Below the pieces are notes generated by a model, which made no database searches, was not told the DNA's origin, and worked only from the letters and a program-made list of their open reading frames with translations. Below, piece after piece: positions 33,209 through 41,665 of a stretch of DNA of 64,000 nt (position 1 is its first letter; every line of letters begins with the position of its first letter). Source of the DNA: an uncultured Massilia sp. (GTDB lineage: Bacteria; Pseudomonadota; Gammaproteobacteria; Burkholderiales; Burkholderiaceae); contig CAMLMV010000001.1 of assembly GCA_946481275.1 (NCBI GenBank), positions 62,001 through 126,000 on the forward strand, given 5' to 3'. A program made the position numbers and the translations under genes.

Positions 33209-34473
33209 TTATGCTCCTCGTCGCCCAGCGGGCGTTGTGCGGTGTGATGTGGACTCGGCGGTACGGCGAACGCCGCGACCGGGTCGGGATGGGCTGGATC
33301 GAACGCGAAATCGTCGACGATGAAATCGGCCGCCGGCACGCGCGCCTGGCGCAGGCCCAGCACGACGGCCTTCGCCAGCTCGTAGCTGCCGTAGCTGTCG
33401 TGGTGCGTGTTGTCCAGCCGGCCCGGCGTGGGCTCCGCGAACGCGGCCTTCGAGCCTTCCGGACCCAGCGCTTCATAGAACGTCCGGCTCATCGCGTTCA
33501 GGTCGATGAACGGCACGTTCAATTCCCGCGCGGACTGGCGCGCGGCCTCGGCGTAATCCTTCAGCGACGGGATCACGCGGCCGGCGGCGTCGAAGCCGCG
33601 CCGCTCCATCGGCGACACGATCACGGGCAGGCCGCCGTGCGCGCGGACGGCGTCCACGTGGGCCTTGATCTCCGCCTTGTACGTCGTGAACGGGCCGCCC
33701 TTGCCGTCCTTGATCTGCTTCTGGTCGTTGTGGCCGAACTGCATGACGAGCGTGTCGCCCGGCTTCATGCCGCTGACGATCTTGTCCAGCCGGCGGCGTG
33801 CGAGCGAGTCGCGGTAGGTCTCGCCCGATTCGCCGTGGTTGGCGACGGCGATGCCGGGCCTGAAGAAGCGCGGCAGCATCTGGCCCCAGCTGTTGTAGGG
33901 CTCCGCCGGCTGGTCGCAGACGGTCGAATCGCCCAGCAGGTAGAGCGTCGGCACGTTCGCCGGCGCGATGGCGATCGTCCGCACGGCCGGATGCGCGCCA
34001 TTGATTTCCAGGGTCAGGCGCGGGTCCCAGTTCCACGCTTCCTCGACCGTCTCGCGCGGGGCCTTCAGCTTCACTTCGCCGCCCGTCGGGATCTTCGGCG
34101 TGCGCACGTTGACGGTGAACGTCCTGGTGACGGTCTCGCCCGGCTTTGTCGCCACGTTGTCGAGCATCAGGCGGCGCAGCTCGGATTTCACCGTCGTCGT
34201 GGCGGCGGCCTTGTCGTCGCCCAGCGTGACGGTCACCGTGTAATTCCCTTCCGGGAGATCGACGGAAAAATAAAAGGGATGGACGCCGTCCGGCCGGCCG
34301 CCCGGTTCCAGGCCGTAGCCGCGCGCGGTGCTGTAGACCGCGTCGACGGGCGCGTAGCCGGCCGGCGCCTTGCCCGGCCCGAAGGCGAATTGCCAGCCTT
34401 GCGCGGCCTGGCCATGGGCCGCGCAGGCGAATAAAAGCAGGGCGCCGGCGGCCCCGTGTATCGATGGGTTCAT
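33205..34473 (-). CDS. CE12 rhamnogalacturonan acetylesterase
   Basis: A 422-residue exported esterase. Signal peptide residues about 1-22 (CAAHG-QA). Residues about 24-165 are a beta-sandwich carbohydrate-binding-like domain (YTVTVTLGDDKAAATTTVKSE). The SGNH domain starts near 175: GDSTV with Ser183, GESGETYRDSLARRRLDKI, QFGHNDQK and the catalytic DNTHHDSYGSYELAKAV. This N-terminal domain plus SGNH layout is common for RG acetylesterases of plant-associated bacteria. It removes acetyl groups that block lyases. Start at 34473 has AGGGAAG upstream. It follows the PL9 gene after 20 bases and overlaps the GH43-like gene start. Confidence 0.88.
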   Translation of the reverse strand: MNPSIHGAAGALLLFACAAHGQAAQGWQFAFGPGKAPAGYAPVDAVYSTARGYGLEPGGRPDGVHPFYFSVDLPEGNYTVTVTLGDDKAAATTTVKSELRRLMLDNVATKPGETVTRTFTVNVRTPKIPTGGEVKLKAPRETVEEAWNWDPRLTLEINGAHPAVRTIAIAPANVPTLYLLGDSTVCDQPAEPYNSWGQMLPRFFRPGIAVANHGESGETYRDSLARRRLDKIVSGMKPGDTLVMQFGHNDQKQIKDGKGGPFTTYKAEIKAHVDAVRAHGGLPVIVSPMERRGFDAAGRVIPSLKDYAEAARQSARELNVPFIDLNAMSRTFYEALGPEGSKAAFAEPTPGRLDNTHHDSYGSYELAKAVVLGLRQARVPAADFIVDDFAFDPAHPDPVAAFAVPPSPHHTAQRPLGDEEHK

Positions 34474-34493
34474 GGTCTTCCCTAGGGTTCGGT

Positions 34494-35789
34494 TCAGCGC
34501 TCGAACGCGCCCAGGTCCGGTGCCTTGCCGCGCCAGGGCAGGCCCACGTCGACGCCGCGGTCGATGACGGCGCTGGCGGCGGACGGGTGGAACATGGGCA
34601 CGTCGGGCAGGCTGCCGTCCGGCTTGCGCGGCGCGTCCCAGCCGGTGGTCGCCACGCTGTCGAAGTCGGACGGCTTCAACGCAAGGTGCAGATCCCAGGA
34701 GTTGGCCGCGCTGTCCGCGCCTTTCACCTTCAGCGCCGCACCCGCCGGGTAGGCGAGGTTGTTGCGCAGGGTGCCCAGGTAAACGGGGCCGCCATCCGGG
34801 GCCACGCCGAGCATATTGTAATCGATAACATTTCCAAAAGCCGTATTGCCGAAGAAGTCCAGCGCGATGGGATGATGGTTGGCATAAAAGCCCGACACCT
34901 TGTTGTCGAAGGCGACGGAAAAGCGCACAACGTGCTTCGCGGCGTCGGGGACGTAGCGCCCGCCGTAGCCGCCCGCCTTGATACCGTTGCCGTTGCCCGC
35001 CGCGAGCGGCGTGTGCGTGCCGGGCAGGTAGCCGTGCTGCCATGCCCACGAGTGTTCGATCGTCACGGGCGAGTACGCGTTGATCAGGTCGAAGCCGTCG
35101 TCCGTGTTCGCCCACGCGCGGCAGCCGCGGAACACGTTGCCCGGATGGCCCGCGCTCACGTGGGCGCCGAAGCCGTCCGCGCTCTGGCCCGCGCCGTTCG
35201 ACGTGTACGGGTCGTAGTTGTGGTGCGAGTCGCTGTTCAGCACGAGGTTCCAGCCGCCGTCCTTGATGAACAGGCCCGGTCCCATGTTGTGGTGCAGATC
35301 CAGCTGTTCGAACACGCCGTGGTTCGCGTCGATCCACACGCCCCACGATTCGTGGTTCAGGCGGTTGTCCGGCTGCTGCGGTGCGCCGGTGATTTCCAGG
35401 CCCTTCAAATGAATCCAGTCGGCGACGACCTCGATGCCCTTGACGCGGCAATCGTCCTTCATGCCCGAAAAATCGAACACCGGCGTCTCGCCGGGATACG
35501 CCCAGTAGCGGATCGGTTGCCCTTCGGTCCCGCTCCTGTCGAGGACGATGGCGGAGACGGTCGCGCGGCGCGTCGCGCACGCGGTCGTCGCCTTCGTGTA
35601 GGCGTAGCGGCCGCCGCGGAAGTACACCGTGTCGCCCGGCTGCGCCATGGCCTGCGCGTGCGCGAACGATTGCCAGGGCGCGGCCAGCGTACCGGCCGCG
35701 GTGTCGCTGCCGGACGGCGCCACGTACCAGGTCGCGGCGGATGCGTGCCCGGCGACGAAGGCCGCGGCGATGACGAGGAATCGATGCAT
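34494..35789 (-). CDS. PL9 pectate lyase
   Basis: A 431-residue secreted right-handed parallel beta-helix protein. Signal peptide residues about 1-18 (GHASA-AT). Then ATWYVAPSGSDTAAGTLAAPW at the helix cap, SADGFGAHVSAGHPGNVFRGCRAWANTDDGFDLI, and GNGIKAGGYGG, whose lysine corresponds to the catalytic Lys of PL9 enzymes such as Pel9A. The TDDGFD and DGFGAH motifs supply the calcium site. PL9 members cleave polygalacturonate or act as exo-lyases or thiopeptolyases; here pectate lyase is likely. AGGAGA six bases before the ATG lies inside the end of the preceding gene, whose stop directly adjoins (TGAATG). Confidence 0.86.
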   Translation of the reverse strand: MHRFLVIAAAFVAGHASAATWYVAPSGSDTAAGTLAAPWQSFAHAQAMAQPGDTVYFRGGRYAYTKATTACATRRATVSAIVLDRSGTEGQPIRYWAYPGETPVFDFSGMKDDCRVKGIEVVADWIHLKGLEITGAPQQPDNRLNHESWGVWIDANHGVFEQLDLHHNMGPGLFIKDGGWNLVLNSDSHHNYDPYTSNGAGQSADGFGAHVSAGHPGNVFRGCRAWANTDDGFDLINAYSPVTIEHSWAWQHGYLPGTHTPLAAGNGNGIKAGGYGGRYVPDAAKHVVRFSVAFDNKVSGFYANHHPIALDFFGNTAFGNVIDYNMLGVAPDGGPVYLGTLRNNLAYPAGAALKVKGADSAANSWDLHLALKPSDFDSVATTGWDAPRKPDGSLPDVPMFHPSAASAVIDRGVDVGLPWRGKAPDLGAFER

Positions 35790-38465
35790 TCAGCTCTCCT
35801 GGGTGCGGGGCAGCGCGGCGCCGATCAGTGCGAGATTCTGGATGGCGGCGAGGCCCCACTGCGCCGTCTCGTTCGTGCTCGCCCACGGGACTTCGTCGAC
35901 GGGATTCAGCACGTCCGGGCCCGCCACGCGGACCGTGCGGAACGGCCGCGGCTTGCCTTCGCCCGCGAATTCCCGCCACGCGCGCTGCGCCAGCCCGGGG
36001 TCCTTGCGCTTCCACGCGGCGTACGCCGTCAGCCGCGAGTGGCCCACGTACAGCGCATGCGTGGCGCCGTGCGGCGCGCCCAGGCGCCGGCGCTGTTCGT
36101 CGACGGGCGCGTTGAACAGTTCGCAGTACTCGAGCCATGCCCGTTCGAAGGCCGCATCGCCCGTCAGGCGGATCAATTCGTCGAAGATCTCGACGGCGCC
36201 GAACACCGCGTTCAGGTGCAGTGCCTTGACGTCGCTGCCGATCATGTTATGCAGGCGGCCCGTTTCCGGCTCGTAGCCCATGCGGTCGCCGTTGAAGAAG
36301 CCGTGCGGCATGGCGGCGATGTCGCGCATGCCCGTGAGGATCTTGTCGCGGTAGCGGACACTCCCCGTGCGCTCCCATTCCGCCAGCCAGTTCGCCACGA
36401 GCGACGCCCAGTCCGTGCCGAAGCTGATCCGCGCCGGATAGGGCCCCTTGGGCGGCTGGTTCGCCAGCTTGCGCACCGGGTCGACGTCGTCCAGCCTGCG
36501 GTCCGCGTCCAGCACTGCGCGCATGATGTCGCCGATGCGCTCGTCGCCCGTCAGGTAGTAATAGAAGCGCCGGTAGACGGCCGTGCTGATGCGCACCTGC
36601 TTGGCGCTGCAGCCCCAGTGCTGCACGTTGTGGCGCGAGCCGAGGCCCGCGAAACGGCCCAGGTGGTACGTATCGACCTCGCTCGTGTGCCGCACCATCG
36701 CTTCGCCCATGCGGAAGATGTCGGCGCGGCCCGTGCGCAGGAAGCTGTACCACAGCCACAGGTCGGGCGACAGTTCCGAATTGTCCCACGCGAAGCCGCC
36801 CACGTCGTAGCGCCAGTCGTGGCGGTCGGCATCGTAGGTGTGGCGGACGTCGCCGTAATCCCAGAAGCCGTACCAGCGGCGCTGCTCGACCTCCTTGCGG
36901 TAGAAATCGAAGCGCGCGTCCAGCTGGTTTTCGATGGCCGCGCGGGCCGGCGTGCTGCGGTCCGGCAGCGACCACAGGGCGCCGAAGACTTGCGTCGCGA
37001 GGATGTGCGCGGGCGCGGGCACGAGTTGCGGCGGCGTCTGCACGGCCTGCGCGATCTCGACGAGGCGTGCGCGCGGCGGCGTCGCTTCGAGCGCCCACAG
37101 CGTGATCTCGCTGCTGCGCGCGACGCCGACCGGGGTGCCGAAACCCTTCTCGTAATCCTCGTACGTGATCTCGAGGCCCTGCAGCTCCTCGGCATGCGTG
37201 TCCATGCCCATGCCGTCGTGGTAGAAACGCAGGTCCATCGCGGGGGCGTCCGGGGACCACATCCAGACGGTGGCGCGCGCCGAGTCCGTGTGCGCGTCGC
37301 GGATGTCCAGTTGCGTCGGGTGGCGCTGCCAGAAGTCGCGCAGGCCGAAGGCGACGCCGCCCGACACGCCGCCCACGTAGCCGCAGCCGGGCGCGCGCCG
37401 GCCCCAGGCCGCGTCGATCCAGCCGCAGCCGGCCTTCGTGCGCTTGCGGATGCGGAAGCTGTCGGCCGACAGCTGCGACAGCGAGACGTCGCCCCACGCC
37501 GGCACGAGGTGCAGCAGCGGTGCGACCTTGTCCGCCACGGGCGGGCAGCGTTCGCCCGCCAGCTGGGCGCGGCGCACCTCGGCGCCCGGGTCGCGCCGCA
37601 GGCCGGTCAGGTTGCGCACGCCTTCCGCCCACAGGCCGCCGTTCTCGCCCGCGAAGCGCACGTGGCGGTCGTGCAGCGCGTCCCGCAGCGGCACGTCGAG
37701 CGCGATGCCGATGCCGCGGATAAAGTCCTTGTGCTCGTCGCCGTCGAACACGAACGTGTGCATGATGCGGACCGATTCCGCGCCCGCGTACAGGTACAGA
37801 CGGACGGTGAACGGGAGCCAGGCGCGGTCCTTGTGGCGATGCCTGCCTTCCAGCTTCAGCACGCTGCGCACCGGGCCGTCCTGCTCCAGCGTTACCTTCT
37901 CGACTTCGCTCACGAATTCGGTGCGGCGCGCGCTGCCTTCCGGCTGGTCGTCGCACAGCGCGACGAGGCGGACGTTGCGGGCGATGTCGCGGCCGGCGCG
38001 GCGGATGGCCGTCGCGATCACGGGGCCGCGTGACGGCACGGTGCATGCGACGACGCCCGTCTCGGCCACGAATCCGTCGGCCGTGCGCCGCACGGTGACG
38101 GAGCTGCCGGTGTGGACGCGCGGCGAGCCCGGACGCACGCGCAGGGCGGCGTCGGGGCGCGTGCCTGCGCCGAGCGCGTGCGCGGTCCATTTCAGCGAGC
38201 CGTCCGGCCAGTAGGCCAGCGGCCAGCTTTGCGCGGGCACGTCGCCCGACGCGCCGCCGACGACGAACGTCTGGTCCTTGCGGATGGCGCCGCGCGGCCA
38301 CGGCACGCCGAACGTCGTGCCGGCGCTGAAGGCCGGTGCGCCTTCCAGCCAGGCCAGCGCCGCGCCGTCGGGTGGCCGCGACGGCGTGGCCGCCGCCCGC
38401 GCCGATCCGCCCAGCGGCAGCGCCGCGGCCAGCGACGAGACCCGGAAGAAGTCGCGCCGGTCCAT
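35790..38465 (-). CDS. PL26-like exo-rhamnogalacturonan lyase, Tat-exported
   Basis: An 891-residue protein with a twin-arginine leader (MDRRDFFRVSSLAAALPLGG), so it is probably exported folded. The rest matches the PcRGLX/YetA-like family (PL26 relatives): an N-terminal barrel region (FSAGTTFGVPWPRGAIRKDQTF ... SWPLAYWPDGSLKWTAHAL), a central beta-sandwich with RSVLKLEGRHRHKDRAWLPFTVRLYLYAG and FHDGMGMDTHAEEL-type loops, and a C-terminal alpha/alpha barrel (LGRFAGLGSRHNVQHWGCSAKQVRIS). These enzymes remove disaccharides from RG-I ends. Its start overlaps the stop of the DUF4861 gene (TGATG). Note that the exact family number is from motif recall and not from a search. Confidence 0.8.
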   Translation of the reverse strand: MDRRDFFRVSSLAAALPLGGSARAAATPSRPPDGAALAWLEGAPAFSAGTTFGVPWPRGAIRKDQTFVVGGASGDVPAQSWPLAYWPDGSLKWTAHALGAGTRPDAALRVRPGSPRVHTGSSVTVRRTADGFVAETGVVACTVPSRGPVIATAIRRAGRDIARNVRLVALCDDQPEGSARRTEFVSEVEKVTLEQDGPVRSVLKLEGRHRHKDRAWLPFTVRLYLYAGAESVRIMHTFVFDGDEHKDFIRGIGIALDVPLRDALHDRHVRFAGENGGLWAEGVRNLTGLRRDPGAEVRRAQLAGERCPPVADKVAPLLHLVPAWGDVSLSQLSADSFRIRKRTKAGCGWIDAAWGRRAPGCGYVGGVSGGVAFGLRDFWQRHPTQLDIRDAHTDSARATVWMWSPDAPAMDLRFYHDGMGMDTHAEELQGLEITYEDYEKGFGTPVGVARSSEITLWALEATPPRARLVEIAQAVQTPPQLVPAPAHILATQVFGALWSLPDRSTPARAAIENQLDARFDFYRKEVEQRRWYGFWDYGDVRHTYDADRHDWRYDVGGFAWDNSELSPDLWLWYSFLRTGRADIFRMGEAMVRHTSEVDTYHLGRFAGLGSRHNVQHWGCSAKQVRISTAVYRRFYYYLTGDERIGDIMRAVLDADRRLDDVDPVRKLANQPPKGPYPARISFGTDWASLVANWLAEWERTGSVRYRDKILTGMRDIAAMPHGFFNGDRMGYEPETGRLHNMIGSDVKALHLNAVFGAVEIFDELIRLTGDAAFERAWLEYCELFNAPVDEQRRRLGAPHGATHALYVGHSRLTAYAAWKRKDPGLAQRAWREFAGEGKPRPFRTVRVAGPDVLNPVDEVPWASTNETAQWGLAAIQNLALIGAALPRTQES

Positions 38466-39676
38466 CAGCGCGCCGACAGGCTGACGCGCACCGGCGCGGC
38501 CACGCGCGCCGCCTCGTCCGTCACCGTGCGCTGCCATTGCTCGCGCGACGGGATCGCGCCCGCGCGCGTCCACGCGGCGCCCACGTAGTAGCGCAGCGGC
38601 TGGCCGGACGTGGCCGGCGCCAGCATGAACGCGTTGCGCGCATCCGCGCCGAAGGCGGGATTGCCGGCCGAGGGCAGGATCACGGCCACGCCGAAGTCGC
38701 CGCTTTTCTTTTGCGCGACCCATTGGACGAGGGCTTTCGCCTTCGCGTCTTCCGTGAACGACGACTTGCCGTCCTCGTCCTTGTCGGCGGGATTCTTGTT
38801 CAGGCCCACGGCGGCCTGCAGCGTTTTGGCGCCCGGGAACGTGAACGTGCTGTCGATGCGGTCGAAGTAGCGGCCCGCGTCCACGGTGAAGCGCTTGACT
38901 TCGGACACCTTCGTGCCGCCCGCATCCCAGCCGTCGTAGGTCAGTTCGAAGATTGCACGCACGGGGCCGTTGGCCAGCACTTTCCAGTGGGTGAAGTTGA
39001 TGCCCGACCAGAGCTTGCCGCCGGCCCAGATGCCCGTGCCGCCGGCGCCCAGCGTCGTGCCGACGTTGTACATGTCGATGCCTTCGCCCTCGTCATGGTG
39101 GTAGTGGTCGTGGCCGATGTTGTACCAGCGGTCGACGATCGGATACGGTACCCGCTTGAACCAGATATCGAGGCCGCTCGTCCTGAGCACCTCCTTGTCC
39201 GAGCCCGCGGGCGCCGGGGCGGCGAGGGCGGGGCCGTAGGTGCGGTGCGCGACCTTGTCGTTTTCCCACGCGAAGTCGTCCAGGCGCTCCGGCACGATGC
39301 GGGCCCACACCCTGGTGGGGAACGGCGGCACCACCGCATCCGTTTTTTCGACCGTGAAGGTGGCGCTCTTTTCGCCCGGCGCGAAATCGTGCTGGAACAG
39401 CAGCTCGCCGTACGCGACGCCGTTCTTTTGCGGGTCCTTGGCTTCCGGGGCCACGTTCGTCACCTGGTGCGGCAGCACGCGGCCGGCCGCGTCCTTCACG
39501 ACGATGTGCTGGATGCCCGCGTGCGGCAGCGCGTCGTTGACGCTCTTCCACGGGATGGCGATGGTTTCCGCCGGCCGGGCGATGGCGAGATCGTGGGTGA
39601 CGGTGACCGCCAGGCGGTCGGCGGCGTGGGCGGACGTGAAGGCGGCGAGGGCGAACAGCGGCAGGGAGAGTTTCAT
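38465..39676 (-). CDS. secreted DUF4861 family protein
   Basis: A 403-residue exported protein (signal peptide about 1-19, AHA-AD) of the DUF4861 family, all-beta and common in pectin loci. Seen: TVTHDLAIARPAETIAIPWKSV, HIVVKDAAGRVLPHQV, a His-rich segment WYNIGHDHYHHDEGEGIDMYNVGTTLGAGG around residues 155-185 that could bind a metal or sugar, and GVAVILPSAG. Activity is not established; it may be a lyase, as neighbours suggest. First gene of the operon. The start at 39676 lacks a ribosome site and lies four bases after the 3' arm of a strong RNA hairpin (39681-39730). Longer forms would add an Arg-rich stretch before the signal peptide. Confidence 0.78.
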   Translation of the reverse strand: MKLSLPLFALAAFTSAHAADRLAVTVTHDLAIARPAETIAIPWKSVNDALPHAGIQHIVVKDAAGRVLPHQVTNVAPEAKDPQKNGVAYGELLFQHDFAPGEKSATFTVEKTDAVVPPFPTRVWARIVPERLDDFAWENDKVAHRTYGPALAAPAPAGSDKEVLRTSGLDIWFKRVPYPIVDRWYNIGHDHYHHDEGEGIDMYNVGTTLGAGGTGIWAGGKLWSGINFTHWKVLANGPVRAIFELTYDGWDAGGTKVSEVKRFTVDAGRYFDRIDSTFTFPGAKTLQAAVGLNKNPADKDEDGKSSFTEDAKAKALVQWVAQKKSGDFGVAVILPSAGNPAFGADARNAFMLAPATSGQPLRYYVGAAWTRAGAIPSREQWQRTVTDEAARVAAPVRVSLSAR

Positions 39677-39680
39677 CGTT

Positions 39681-39730
39681 GGGAGGCGGCGTAGTGGGTA
39701 TGCCCGTCGAGTATCGATTCGCCGCCTCCC
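39681..39730 (-). promoter_or_regulatory. strong hairpin in the 5' leader of the pectin operon
   Basis: An 11-bp perfect inverted repeat (GGGAGGCGGCG at 39681-39691, CGCCGCCTCCC at 39720-39730) with a 28-base loop sits just before the DUF4861 start codon. In the leftward mRNA the upstream arm contains GGGAGG and the downstream arm, next to the ATG, contains CCTCC. The stem would therefore pair a ribosome-binding-like sequence with an anti-ribosome sequence right at the start. Confidence 0.6.
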
Positions 39731-39886
39731 GGGTGTCAACTTACGGGCGGCGGCGGCCGTCATTCAATCAGCGCGTTGAGCGATGGTCTTTACATCCATG
39801 ACCCGCAAAGCCAGTGTTTTGGCTCGCAAGGACAAGGCGCGGGGCCGTGGAATGCGCAGGCTTTCAATTACTCTAATGGTGCTTGA

Positions 39887-39905
39887 CGTTCATGCAACGT
39901 GAACG
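39887..39905. promoter_or_regulatory. inverted repeat upstream of the lipid locus
   Basis: CGTTCA (39887-39892) and TGAACG (39900-39905), 7 bases apart, lie 49 bp upstream of the methyltransferase start at 39954. CCTATATAGG, a 10-bp palindrome, follows nearby. A regulator site is possible; none can be named. Confidence 0.35.
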
Positions 39906-39953
39906 GAGGCAGAGGAGACACCTATATAGGTCGGAAAGACCGGAAGGGCAAAC

Positions 39954-40604
39954 ATGAGAGACAAGTACAAGCTCGTAGGGCCGATCTACGACTGGCTCAG
40001 TGCGTTCTACAGCGGCAAGTCGATCCACCGCTGCAAGGTCGCCATGCTGGACAAGCTGCGTCCGGGCGACAGGGTGCTGTTCGCCGGTGTCGGCCACGGC
40101 CGCGACGCGGTGCACGCCGCGCGGCTCGGTGCCGAGGTCACGGTGGTCGACCTGTCGGCCACCATGCTGAAGAAATTCCAGGCCAATCTCGAACGCGAAG
40201 GCATCGTCGACGTGCGCATCCGCCAGGTGCACAGCGACATCATGCTGGTCGAGGAATTCGAACAGTACGACATGGTCGTCGCGAACTTCTTCCTGAACGT
40301 GTTCGAGCAGGACATGATGCTGCGCGTGCTCGCGCACCTGATCCGCCTGGGCCGCCCGGGCGCCCACATCGTCGTCGGCGATTTCTCGTTCCCGACCGGG
40401 AACGTGTTCAGCCGCGTGTTCAAGACCCTGTACTGGTACGGGGCCGTCGGCTTCTTCTGGCTATTCGCCGGGAACGCCTTCCACAACATCTACAACTATC
40501 CGGAGTGGATGAAGAAGTTCGGCCTGCAGGTCAGCGAACAGAAACACTACAAGCTGCTGCTGCTCGACTGCTACTGGTCGGTCCTCGGGCGCAAGCCGGC
40601 CTGA
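39954..40604 (+). CDS. class I SAM-dependent methyltransferase
   Basis: A 216-residue methyltransferase resembling UbiE/phospholipid N-methyltransferases: YKLVGPIYDWLSAFYSG, VLFAGVGHGRDAVHAARLGAEVTVVDLSATMLKKFQ as SAM motif I and II, and GAHIVVGDFSFPTGN. The C-terminal part has a hydrophobic patch (LYWYGAVGFFWLFAGNAF), suggesting contact with membrane lipids. The substrate is unknown; the next genes encode a DUF2156 acyl- or aminoacyl-transferase and a fatty acyl reductase, so a lipid is likely. GGAAGGG lies before the ATG. First gene of a three-gene run (39954-43249). Confidence 0.8.
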   Translation: MRDKYKLVGPIYDWLSAFYSGKSIHRCKVAMLDKLRPGDRVLFAGVGHGRDAVHAARLGAEVTVVDLSATMLKKFQANLEREGIVDVRIRQVHSDIMLVEEFEQYDMVVANFFLNVFEQDMMLRVLAHLIRLGRPGAHIVVGDFSFPTGNVFSRVFKTLYWYGAVGFFWLFAGNAFHNIYNYPEWMKKFGLQVSEQKHYKLLLLDCYWSVLGRKPA

Positions 40605-40642
40605 GACCTTCCCGCAGTGCCTGCAATCCAACCGGAGCCCCC

Positions 40643-41650
40643 ATGAGCCAACACGCTGTCGCGCTGGAGCGGCGCATCGCCGCCGACCTGTCGCACCACG
40701 ATACCGCCAGGCGCGCCGCCGTCCTGCGGCAATACGGCGGCCATGCGCTGTCGTTCTGCACCATGCAGCCGGGAATGTCGTATTTCGAAGTGCCCGGCGT
40801 CGGCTACATCGCCTTCGCAAAGTACTGGGGCATGCGCTTCGCGCTGGGCGAGCCCGTGTGCCCGCCGCACCTGCGCGATGCGATGCTCGACGCCTTCCTC
40901 GACCGCTATCCCGACGCCGTCTTCGTCCAGGTGGGCAAGGGCGTCGTCGACCACCTGCATGCCCGCCACGGCTACTACGGCACGCAGTTCGGGAGCGAGT
41001 CGCGCCTGGATCTCGCCTCGTTCTCGCTGCGCGGCGCGCGCAAGCAGGTCGTCCGCACCGCGATCAACGCCGCCCGCGCGGACGGCATCGAGATCCGCGA
41101 GGGCGGCTTCGACCACGACGTGCGCCGCATCTCGGACGCGTGGATCCGCACGCGCCGCTGCAAGAACAACGAGATCCGCTTCCTGATCCGCCCGATGATC
41201 GTCGACTACCGCGAAGGCACGCGCTATTTCTACGCGTACCGCGGCGGCGAGGCCGTCGGCTTCGTGTTCTTCGATCCGCTGTACCGCGACGGCCGCCTGG
41301 CCGGCTACGTACCGAACATCTCGCGCTCGTCCGCCAACTTCCGCCAGGGCCTGTGGTATGCGCTGATGGCCTACGCGATCGCGCGCTTCCAGGAAGAAGG
41401 CGTGCCATGCGTGGACCTGGGCCTGACGCCGCTAATGCTGGCGGACGGGATCGAGCCGCAGGAATCGCGCCTGCTGCGCGCGACCTTGTCCGTGATCCGC
41501 GAGCGGATGGACTTCCTCTACAACTTCAAGGGGCTGGAATTCGCCAAGTCGCGCTTCCAGGGGCAGGTCGAGAAGACCTATTGCTGCCACCGGAGCGCGC
41601 TGCCGGCCCTCGCCATGACGGCCATGTTCCGCCTGACGCGGATCATCTAG
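40643..41650 (+). CDS. DUF2156 (MprF C-domain-like) acyltransferase
   Basis: A 335-residue protein with the double-GNAT DUF2156 fold found at the end of phosphatidylglycerol lysyltransferases. Seen: FCTMQPGMSYFEVPGVGYIAFAKYWGMRFALGEPVCP, VFVQVGKGVVDHLHARHGYYGTQFG, RYFYAYRGGEAVGFVFFDPLYRDGRLAGYVPNISRS and YAIARFQEEGVPCVDLGLTPL. The flippase part of MprF is absent, so this is a cytosolic or membrane-edge transferase moving an acyl or aminoacyl group to a lipid or similar acceptor. Donor and acceptor are unknown. CCGGAG precedes the ATG. It lies 38 bases after the methyltransferase and 15 before the acyl reductase. Confidence 0.8.
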   Translation: MSQHAVALERRIAADLSHHDTARRAAVLRQYGGHALSFCTMQPGMSYFEVPGVGYIAFAKYWGMRFALGEPVCPPHLRDAMLDAFLDRYPDAVFVQVGKGVVDHLHARHGYYGTQFGSESRLDLASFSLRGARKQVVRTAINAARADGIEIREGGFDHDVRRISDAWIRTRRCKNNEIRFLIRPMIVDYREGTRYFYAYRGGEAVGFVFFDPLYRDGRLAGYVPNISRSSANFRQGLWYALMAYAIARFQEEGVPCVDLGLTPLMLADGIEPQESRLLRATLSVIRERMDFLYNFKGLEFAKSRFQGQVEKTYCCHRSALPALAMTAMFRLTRII

Positions 41651-41665
41651 GCCAGGGAGACGACA

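Noticed and set aside
34464..38033. A 1,189-residue plus-strand frame opposite the PL9 and PL26-like genes
   Set aside because: No ribosome site and no protein pattern; the minus-strand genes there have signal peptides and catalytic motifs.
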